NCBI GenBank assembly: GCA_015234045.1
Contig: JADFWU010000033.1
Location: 1 to 36,879 of the forward strand
Length of the DNA stretch: 36,879 nucleotides
DNA from: Magnetococcales bacterium
Lineage (GTDB): Bacteria > Pseudomonadota > Magnetococcia > Magnetococcales > JADFWU01
Direction: 5' to 3'
Positions within the stretch are counted from its first letter, which is position 1; each line of letters begins with the position of its first letter. Below the pieces are notes generated by a model that made no database searches, was not told the origin of the DNA, and worked only from the letters and a program-made list of their open reading frames with translations. Positions 9,701 through 15,835 of the stretch are shown here, piece after piece. Made by a program: the position numbers and the translations under genes.

Positions 9701-10735
9701 GCTGCTTCTGCTGTCTTGCTTGATCCTGCTGAATGGGCGCATGTTAAGGGTTTACTTAAACAAAACTGTGATAGATTCATTGAGTTTGTAAGCTTTATAT
9801 TGACAACAACCAATGGAAAGTTAATTCCATTATCAAAACTCTATAGTCAAGCCATTGATATTATAACTATTGGTTCAAAAAATTGGTTCCTCCATTCGCC
9901 TGTAGCTTGGTCCGGAAAAGTCTATACCCCTACCCCAGATGATAATATATCAGATTATTTACGAAATCTGGTTGATAGGATCGGTAAGGATCCCAGTCCA
10001 GCAGCCTCAAACGCACTACAGCAACTTCTTGATTCAGATTTACCAGAGGATTGGGATCAATATGTTCGATCAATTTTGGCTACCCATCATAGATTGGTTG
10101 CAGATGATTTGTTTCCTGCTCTTCAAGTAAACGATGTATTAAATGTTATTTCCAATGGTTCTCCTGCTACAGCTGGTGATTTTCAGGCTTTGATTATAGA
10201 TTATTTGACGGATATTGCGGATGATCTGCGCAACAATACTACTGATGGTTATAAAGTGTTTTGGAATTTAGATAGCCATGGCAGAACCGCCAATCCAATC
10301 CCTGAAGAGGATGGGCGCGATAGATTGCTGGAAAAACTTCTAACCCAACTTTCTGCTGTTGGCATTAGTGCAGAACCAGAAGGGCATACTGCTGACGATA
10401 AACGAGTTGATATAAAATGCAAATTTGGAACTTGGGTGTTACCAATAGAGATAAAGCGTGATGATCATGATAAGTTGTGGAAATCTCCAGAAAATCAATT
10501 GATTAAACAATATGTTAGGGAGCGGGGGACAGAAGGATACGGTATCTATTTGGTATTCTGGTTTGGTGAGCATGGCCGAGGCCTGCAAGGCCCACCACGT
10601 GGGAGTGGAATTGGTACGCCATCATCGTTCATAGAACTGGAAACAGCATTGCAGAAAACAGTACCTTCAGAACATGAGAGTCGTGTCATTGTTAAAGTAA
10701 TTGATGTCTCAACACGCAAACCTGCTAACCAATAA
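6710..10735 (+). CDS. NACHT-type STAND NTPase with C-terminal PD-(D/E)XK-like domain
   Basis: A large protein of 1341 residues. The NTPase is near the N-terminus: Walker A GEPGMGKT (45-52), Walker B LYLDGLDE (87-94) with the acidic pair typical of NACHT proteins, sensor-like SCRTADW (124-130), NPQHL and the HRTMAEYLAA motif that closes the winged-helix part of NACHT modules. A long helical region (about 350-1190) follows and resembles a repeat-type sensor, though I cannot assign a repeat family. The C-terminus has an endonuclease-like signature: Asp1234, then IEIK with Glu1247 and Lys1249, then Gln1263 and Tyr1267, followed by a GIYLVFWFG strand. NACHT/STAND proteins such as Avs and bNACHT sense phage components and kill or arrest the host; Avs nucleases usually sit at the N-terminus. 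The gene is AT-richer than its neighbours, stands alone and is bracketed by IS debris, which suggests transfer. Defence is inferred; the NTPase call is firm. Confidence 0.8.
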   Translation: MCGSESSGNGVVPRLFTQLDSPNEGKRENLPLSNFLSEPALVVLGEPGMGKTTTFVQAAQKEENAECLDIRRFIPPRNPRGLEGKTLYLDGLDEQRAGRTNSNDALDAIIGRLEELGRPKFRLSCRTADWFGELDKSHLRDASSSGYVTVIRLEPLSEVEIRQIVAAQGLDEETFLEQAQQSGIEEWITNPQHLEMILKVVSQGQEWPETRKELFERACLELVREHNDTHRRGMNPSPDNQLMLAAGMLCFLILRANLEGVAFGETSVGEGFPGLTSFSETGLPIVEAARTKLFHHPGPERAAYYHRTMAEYLAACFLVYQINHNGLPASRVKSLLISENGLLPSHLRGLHAWIASLCSEPALSLFLNTDPLGFILYGDPTFLSIKRKEQLLNEMSELAEQDPWFRQDLWDINPFERLADSSLSEKFQNVLSDWQNHQSPFVATILDIITAAKIPIVPDSSLLSVIRDHEAPSYLSYKAVRAYATHYPGMLDKLKSVVIDYIDNKLVDKDSTLEILLTELYPKHLTLEFLFNNISKLRVNNFFQYYLVEKIPKEQLPQLLILLQQNKNFIFEGEQYDSHFYWKELVGQSLVKAIKYHGEISEPEVIWSWFGVLTNSNSFSDYSEKYRLKIQEWFDEHKDVLKNILMFTINNSDPNEIGKDVFRLWRRLQISEPEWFASWCLEQVPEFTNNQEAANALFVEGIKALFWHEPIPPYPLDIAFDFVEWHPYYKDLLTPLLSSDLDENKWIRPISNIAEKAERNRTKQQLIANLTRKIQGIEQCVEKGELYRLAKIYHGRFWNVNFELSPYHRLVDYTSQDIAKAASLGFIKCVYESHSYTPEDIKKLALEGKEYSISYVLLAALELIGESSLLNIPEDTLKSAIAFKMSKPSGREPAWFLYLLKEQPDMASRVIFAYWLPQLQANSEHISDLSRLDSKEWSEIAQRLAIPLLEACPKLEGQSLELLLLAALKWGDHQALNQLVQERWQHVTDQISGWSYLAASAVLLDPAEWAHVKGLLKQNCDRFIEFVSFILTTTNGKLIPLSKLYSQAIDIITIGSKNWFLHSPVAWSGKVYTPTPDDNISDYLRNLVDRIGKDPSPAASNALQQLLDSDLPEDWDQYVRSILATHHRLVADDLFPALQVNDVLNVISNGSPATAGDFQALIIDYLTDIADDLRNNTTDGYKVFWNLDSHGRTANPIPEEDGRDRLLEKLLTQLSAVGISAEPEGHTADDKRVDIKCKFGTWVLPIEIKRDDHDKLWKSPENQLIKQYVRERGTEGYGIYLVFWFGEHGRGLQGPPRGSGIGTPSSFIELETALQKTVPSEHESRVIVKVIDVSTRKPANQ

Positions 10736-10827
10736 TTGCATGAAATTCTTTCAATGAATCAAATGCTGCCGTTTTGGAACTGTAGATACACAATCCTGAA
10801 AAACAGCTATTTATCAAATAATTGCAT
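10731..10827. repeat. 11-bp direct repeat flanking an 86-bp offset
   Basis: AATAATTGCAT occurs at 10731-10741, overlapping the NACHT stop codon, and again at 10817-10827, just before the probable IS1634 end. It may be a target-site duplication or a recombination scar, or chance similarity in AT-rich DNA. Confidence 0.4.
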
Positions 10828-10828
10828 A

Positions 10829-11285
10829 TGGGCCCCAAAAATGGCGTGTACCTACTGAAAGTTCAGGCCATCTTCGATAGGTGAAACAGAAAAAGTCCTT
10901 TTATGAAGAGGGGTTGAGAGTTTTTTAAGATGATATCGGCTTTTTCTGATGGCCGATTTCTCTGAAAAAATTCAAAATTTCCTGAGCGAATTTTACTGAC
11001 CTGCAACGCTTTCAAAGCCTCTTTGACTTGGAACCATGATTCTCCGCATTGATGCTCCACTACACGCGCAATGAGCAAAGCTAATACGCAGATCTTCACG
11101 TGGGCTTCGATTCTCTTTTCCAGACGGTGAAACATTGGGGTCATTTTGATTTCTGTGCGTTTAAGGGAGCGGAAACAGCGTTCAACGACCAGCAGCGATT
11201 TATAGGCATTTGCCGCATCAGCCACGGTAATCGTGTCGTCATTTGTTTGAATGACCCACTTGCCGTCATAACGAGCAGCATTGAA
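10829..11285 (-). mobile_element. IS1634-family remnant (right end)
   Basis: This covers the surviving transposase C-terminus (10863 to about 11285) plus the adjoining bases down to GGGCCCCAAAAATGG at about 10829, which looks like the outer end of the element. The other half is missing: at about 11281-11290 the reading frame changes into IstB sequence on the opposite strand. Confidence 0.6.
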
Positions 11286-11312
11286 CCGACTTCTAAAACC
11301 AGACCTGCTCAT
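10863..11312 (-). pseudogene. IS1634-family transposase, C-terminal fragment
   Basis: The fragment reads as the C-terminal third of an IS1634-type DDE transposase. The RYDGKWVIQTNDD strand, the VERCFRSLKRTEIKMTP segment containing the catalytic Glu region, and RIEAHVKICVLALLIARVVE are all diagnostic. A full protein would be about 550 residues, so the catalytic aspartates and the DNA-binding region are absent and it cannot be active. The first dozen residues come from the neighbouring IstB fragment and are not transposase sequence. The stop codon TGA follows directly after KMA. Confidence 0.8.
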
Positions 11313-11559
11313 CTTGGATGAATTAGGATACCTGCCTATAGATAAAGCTGGAGCCGATCTTCTATTCCAAATCTTCAGTCACCGTTATGAACAAGGCTCT
11401 ATCATCATCACGACCAACCATGCCTACAAGGACTGGGCAAAAATCTTCAACAACGATGCCACACTCACATCGGCCATCCTCGACCGTCTACTCCACCACG
11501 CAGAGACCATCCTTATTGAGGGTAAAAGCTACCGAATGAAAGGTAGAATTGAGGAGTAA
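11281..11559 (+). pseudogene. istB: IstB-like ATPase (IS21 family), C-terminal fragment
   Basis: About 90 codons of the IS21 helper ATPase survive. KPDLLILDELGYLPID holds the Walker B motif, IIITTNHAYKDWAKIF holds the sensor 1 region, and ILDRLLHHAETILIEGKSYR is the family C-terminus. The Walker A half (about 150 residues) and the whole istA transposase gene are missing. The broken 5' end abuts the broken end of the IS1634 fragment on the other strand, so the two elements were joined by deletion or recombination. Confidence 0.85.
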
Positions 11560-11683
11560 AACACCATTTTATGCCTCGCATCCGTGCTTCCATGGAGTGG
11601 AATCACGGATGCGTAGGCTTGATTTCGTGACTGCATTTTCAAACCGCCAGGATTGCTACATTTTCACGCCACCGCTGACAACA
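11560..11683 (+). mobile_element. IS21 right-end region
   Basis: This noncoding stretch follows the IstB fragment. GCATCCGTG (11578-11586) and CACGGATGC (11604-11612) form a 9-bp hairpin. TTGCTACATTTTCACGCCAC ending in CGCTGACA (to 11680) resembles the 3' termini of IS21 elements, which end in ACA and carry repeated internal motifs. A second similar TTGACAACA lies about 25 bases further on. Beyond this, to 11817, I see nothing recognisable. Confidence 0.45.
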
Positions 11684-11817
11684 TCGATTATTCACAGAAA
11701 TCCACCATGAGCTACCATTGACAACAATCCGTCAAAACCATTAAGATTCAACCGTATCTAAGAATCACCAAGACCCGCCGATACTGCCACCCCCCTCTAA
11801 GGCCGATTCCTAATCAC

Positions 11818-11853
11818 AAAAAAGCCCCAGAAACTTATTTCTGGGGCTTTTTT
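11818..11853 (-). terminator. Terminator of the secretin operon
   Basis: AAAAAAGCCCCAGAAA (11818-11833) and TTTCTGGGGCTTTTTT (11838-11853) form a perfect 16-bp stem with a CTTA loop. It is symmetrical and can act on both strands. It lies 22 bases past the stop of the TPR gene, so the minus-strand operon has its own clean end before the IS island. Confidence 0.9.
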
Positions 11854-11874
11854 GTTGGGTACAATGAATAAAAT

Positions 11875-13701
11875 CTATTGGGCTGAAAAACGCCTGGAAA
11901 GCGCTTTGGCGCGCTTTCGTGCCGCTTCAAGGTCGAAATTGATCGCCCTGTTTTGGCCCAATTTCAAGGCATTACGATAGTAGGCAAGCGCTTCTCTAGG
12001 CTTACGCATTTGATCGAGGCTGACGGCAAGATTATATGCGATGTCCGGGTTTTGAGGATCTAATTTCAATGCTTTATCAAAAGAATCCTGCGCCAAAGCC
12101 CACCGCCGATGGGTGATATAGAGCGTACCCAACACAAAATGCAAATGAGCTGAATTTGGCTCTCGTTTGAGCATAATTTTCAAGCGGCTCTCACGATGTA
12201 CCGGATCTACATTGCGTCCTAAACTAATGAGACCTGCCATGGCCACACTATCCGAAGGAGTCACCCGTAATACCCGTTCATAAAGTTTCCGTGCATCATC
12301 AAAGCGCTTCTGACGCAAGGCTACCGATGCCATACCAATCAATGCATCACGGTGTGAACGATCATGCTCCAGCACCCTTCCATAGGACTGGATAGCACGG
12401 GAATAATCACCCTGATTGAGCGCTTCTTTACCCTGATTCAGTTGTTGTAAAACAAGCTCTTCTACTCGCCGATGTGAGATACGAACAGATTTCTCAGCAG
12501 GTTCTTCGTAACGTTCCGCCTCTATCGTGCTGTCTTTGACACTCTGTTGAGTCGCTGTTGGCCGACGTGCGATCGGTTTCCTAGCAACTGGAATAGGTTT
12601 AGCGGATGGTTGAGCCACTTCTGTCGAGACCGGTACGGATACCTGCTTGTCCGGCACAGCGGCAACCACTGGCTTATGTTTTACAAGCGAAGCGTTTTTC
12701 ACAGGTGCAGGTTTCTTTGCTTCTGGCTTGCTGGCTTGTTCAATTGATACTGAAGGCGGCGTGCTTGATTTCACCAGAGCTGGATTTGCCAATTCGACAA
12801 TCTTTGGCCCATCGGGCAACTTATCCGACTTTGGCTCAACAACGCGCTGATCCGGCGATGAGACTGGCACCTGTATTGGCGAATCCGAAAACTTAGGAAG
12901 ATTCAAACGACTCGATGCATCATCAACCTCAGTACCCTCTTTATCACTAAGCCCTAAACCAGGAATGGTTGGTCCAGACTCTGCGGACATCGTTTGCGAA
13001 TAGTGATCATCCTCACCCAGATGTGGAATGGCTAATTCATTCGAGAGTCCCTGACCACCAGTATTTGGCGTATCATTCAGTTGTGGAATTGTCGGAACCG
13101 CTTTTTTAGACGGAGACGGAATAGGTACAACCGGGACGGGTTTAGCAGGACGCGCCTGAGCAACCAAAGCGCCACGACTCACTGAAGGAGCACCCCACTC
13201 ATTCAGGGATTGATACAGAACGAACCCACCTCCACCAACCAAAGCAGAAAGCAGTGAAGAAATAATCAAACCATTGCCCATCTTTCGCCCACGCCGTTCG
13301 CGTCGGGCAATCTCGCCGCCCCATTTATCAGACGAGAAGAAAGGATCAGCACCAGAACCAATACCCCTGCTCCACTCACCAGAGGCTTTGGAATCCTGCC
13401 AATCCTGTTGCTTACTGGTACGTTCAGATGCATTATCCGAACTTGGCATGTCCGCTTTTGGCATACCTTTGGTCTTGGTATCCCCTTCAGTAGATGGCAA
13501 ACCGGGAGGCGGAATGGCTGGCCCCGTCATATCAGCAGAACGCGCTGAATCAGCTGTACCAGCTGCCGTATCGACAGGTCTGGACACCGCACTGGCTCCA
13601 GGCATACTTACCGAATCGGTCTCCGCCGTTGTCTTTGCTGCCTTTCCCTTTTGGTCCTTAGCAGCTTCAGCGGTTTTCAGGGCATCCATCAAAAGGCTCA
13701 T
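11875..13701 (-). CDS. TPR-repeat membrane protein, MshN-like
   Basis: A 608-residue protein, last in the secretin operon. The start MSLLMDALKTAE is typical of TPR proteins encoded beside MSHA-type and other pilus secretins. A cytoplasmic low-complexity segment runs to about 140, one transmembrane helix spans about 142-164, then a long Pro/Ser/Lys-rich periplasmic linker (about 170-405). A TPR domain follows (about 415-605) with repeats such as GDYSRAIQSYGRVLEHDRSH and ALAQDSFDKALKLDPQNPDI. By analogy with MshN it would help assemble or stabilise the pilus or secretin complex. It begins only 6 bases after the secretin stop, so the two are surely co-transcribed. The assignment to MshN rests on position and TPR content, not on close sequence recognition. 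Confidence 0.75.
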   Translation of the reverse strand: MSLLMDALKTAEAAKDQKGKAAKTTAETDSVSMPGASAVSRPVDTAAGTADSARSADMTGPAIPPPGLPSTEGDTKTKGMPKADMPSSDNASERTSKQQDWQDSKASGEWSRGIGSGADPFFSSDKWGGEIARRERRGRKMGNGLIISSLLSALVGGGGFVLYQSLNEWGAPSVSRGALVAQARPAKPVPVVPIPSPSKKAVPTIPQLNDTPNTGGQGLSNELAIPHLGEDDHYSQTMSAESGPTIPGLGLSDKEGTEVDDASSRLNLPKFSDSPIQVPVSSPDQRVVEPKSDKLPDGPKIVELANPALVKSSTPPSVSIEQASKPEAKKPAPVKNASLVKHKPVVAAVPDKQVSVPVSTEVAQPSAKPIPVARKPIARRPTATQQSVKDSTIEAERYEEPAEKSVRISHRRVEELVLQQLNQGKEALNQGDYSRAIQSYGRVLEHDRSHRDALIGMASVALRQKRFDDARKLYERVLRVTPSDSVAMAGLISLGRNVDPVHRESRLKIMLKREPNSAHLHFVLGTLYITHRRWALAQDSFDKALKLDPQNPDIAYNLAVSLDQMRKPREALAYYRNALKLGQNRAINFDLEAARKRAKALSRRFSAQ

Positions 13702-13707
13702 GGCCGA

Positions 13708-15552
13708 TTACAGTCCCCATCCGTTGGAAGGCTTATCTTTGTTAAAATAGGTGCGGGTTCTGGCTCGTTCCAGAGCACCAAACTCACCACTATTAACCAA
13801 ATCATCATCAGAATGAATCACAGATGGACGTAAAAACACGATCAATTCGGTTTTACTCAGTGTGTCATCCTTATATTTAAACAAATTACCAAACACCGGT
13901 AAACTGGACAGTACAGGCACATGTGCTGTGGATTTATCCACTCGATTGGTCATGAGACCACCAATAACGCCCACTTGACCACTGCGAACGGTCAACATTG
14001 TCTCCATTTCACGAACCTGAATTTTAGGTACGCGACTGGTCACATTCTGTTCAGCCAGATCAGGATTGGGATCGGTAGCGAATCCGAGAATTCTGGTGAT
14101 CGTTGGACGCACAATCAGTGTCACTTCATCACTCAAACTGATCTGCGGCAACACATTCATCACCAAACCGACAGGAACAGTATGAACTTGAGAGGTAAAG
14201 GTAATGGACTTACCCTCATCCCGAGCATCTTTTTCAATAGTAAAGTAGACCTCATTGTCCACAACTTTGAGTACGGCTATCTGGTTATTCAGTGAAACCA
14301 ATTTCGGTGTCGAAAGTACCTGAACATCACCAAACTGCTTCAACATGCGAACTGCGGTGGTCACATTGTGTACAGTACCTGTGATACTGCCAAATGATGC
14401 ACCTGGCGAAAGCATATTGAGATTGAATACCGACTTCTCCAGCGGTCCATAGCTATCAGCATCAAATCCCGTATTAACGCTGGACGTACCAGACCAGTCC
14501 ATCCGATTAGAACCCACATCCCGCATGGCGGACCAATCTACACCGGATTGGAAACTATCGCTGAGTTCCACTTCAACAACGGTAGCCTCAATCCGTACCT
14601 GACGACGTGCCCCAGCCATTACCTGATCCAGAAATGATTGAATTTCGGCATGTTGGCGCGCAGTAGCCCGAACACTGATCAGACCAGATTGTGGATTGGT
14701 GAATACCAACGGTGTTTGAGTATTTTTCTTGGTGATTGTGGGCCGAACAGCATCAGCACCCCCTTCTCCATCCACCGGCATACCGTCACGAATTCGCTCT
14801 ACACCGTCATCCACTGCTCCATCAACACCCTCACCAGCGGCTTCATCACCACTGGCATCCGCACTGGGCTGTTTATCTTCAATAATACCAAGAATACCGC
14901 GGATATTGGATGTAAGCGTTTCCCAAAACTGGTTTGAGGACTCACTGTCCACCATCACGGTAGAGCGTCCTTCAGTATTGCCATTCTTATCGCTACTGAC
15001 ATCCCCAGATTGATTCCGGCCAATCTGATTAGTCAAGCGCAATTGCGTGGTAGACGTGCGTGTCATGTTAATATAATCAACATGATAGGTATACAAATAA
15101 GGCTTGTCAGGTCGAACAATCAGTGTCTCACCTTCAACCTCAAATTGCAGATCCACTTGTTGAGCGATACGCTCAAGAATTCTTGGCAAAGGCTGATCAA
15201 TGGCATTCAAGGTCACCTGACCGGCAACACCGGGATGGATATCAACATTCAGATTGGCATCCCTCGCCAAAGCATAGAGCAGATCCCGCACCTGCATATC
15301 CGACACGCCTATCGTATAGACTTCCTTATCCGCACCTTGAGGAATGGTGGAAGATGGCGTTGTCAAAAAGGGTGAGTGAATCACTGGCTCAGGGATATCC
15401 CCGACAACGGCCTCCGGTGGCTTCAGATGCCCTTCCATATTCTGGACAGCTGGATTGGTGGTGATACATCCACCAAGAATCAAGCTATAGGCAAGCAGGC
15501 TACCCAGCTTCTTTGGAATTCTGATCTTCGTCATACTTTCCCGTGTCATCAT
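13708..15552 (-). CDS. mshL: Pilus (MSHA-type) secretin lipoprotein MshL
   Basis: A 614-residue outer-membrane secretin of the PulD/PilQ/MshL family, forming the channel through which a pilus or substrate leaves the periplasm. The lipobox LILGGC (modified Cys29) marks a lipoprotein. An STN/N0-like domain (DMQVRDLLYALARDANLNVD onward) is followed by a Gly/Asp-rich insert, an N1-type segment ending in QVMAGARRQVRIEATVVEVE, and a C-terminal secretin barrel with LSSLPVFGNLFKYKDD and ELIVFLRPSVI. Two ATGs lie in tandem (15552 and 15549), preceded by AAAGGG; a TTG at 15570 is less likely. The ATGA at 15552-15549 overlaps the stop of a small upstream ORF, suggesting translational coupling. Its neighbours are ExeA-like ATPases, known partners in secretin assembly. 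Confidence 0.88.
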   Translation of the reverse strand: MMTRESMTKIRIPKKLGSLLAYSLILGGCITTNPAVQNMEGHLKPPEAVVGDIPEPVIHSPFLTTPSSTIPQGADKEVYTIGVSDMQVRDLLYALARDANLNVDIHPGVAGQVTLNAIDQPLPRILERIAQQVDLQFEVEGETLIVRPDKPYLYTYHVDYINMTRTSTTQLRLTNQIGRNQSGDVSSDKNGNTEGRSTVMVDSESSNQFWETLTSNIRGILGIIEDKQPSADASGDEAAGEGVDGAVDDGVERIRDGMPVDGEGGADAVRPTITKKNTQTPLVFTNPQSGLISVRATARQHAEIQSFLDQVMAGARRQVRIEATVVEVELSDSFQSGVDWSAMRDVGSNRMDWSGTSSVNTGFDADSYGPLEKSVFNLNMLSPGASFGSITGTVHNVTTAVRMLKQFGDVQVLSTPKLVSLNNQIAVLKVVDNEVYFTIEKDARDEGKSITFTSQVHTVPVGLVMNVLPQISLSDEVTLIVRPTITRILGFATDPNPDLAEQNVTSRVPKIQVREMETMLTVRSGQVGVIGGLMTNRVDKSTAHVPVLSSLPVFGNLFKYKDDTLSKTELIVFLRPSVIHSDDDLVNSGEFGALERARTRTYFNKDKPSNGWGL

Positions 15553-15638
15553 CCAACCCTTTGAGGACAATCCGTTGACGCCGACTCGTCCATCTTTTTG
15601 GAAGTACCATCATGGCGTAACAGTTCTTCATATACCAT
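15549..15638 (-). CDS. Possible 29-residue ORF coupled to mshL
   Basis: A short ORF starting MVYEELLRHDG with a good GAGGAG ribosome-binding site (15648-15653) 9 bases upstream. Its TGA stop overlaps the mshL start as ATGA. The frame is open further upstream (to 15737), but no start there has as good a Shine-Dalgarno. The predicted peptide is hydrophilic and charged, with no signal peptide or known motif. It could be a leader peptide that couples translation into the secretin gene, or simply chance. I do not recognise it. Confidence 0.3.
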   Translation of the reverse strand: MVYEELLRHDGTSKKMDESASTDCPQRVG

Positions 15639-15835
15639 GATGATGCACTCCTCGGCTTTGTGCCTGTTTATCATTTCATTTACTGGGAAGATACTTCCCA
15701 CCACCCCCCTACCATGAAACCCACTGTGCGTAGTCATGGCCTATTCGGTATGTTCCATATTCACCGAATGAATAAACAGGGCCTTAGGGCACTATTAGCA
15801 ATTTCCATGCTATGTTTTATACAATGTGCAACTTT

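Noticed and set aside
10829..11683. An intact composite transposon carrying the NACHT gene
   Set aside because: The flanking IS fragments belong to different families and are all truncated, so they cannot mobilise the gene as a unit now.
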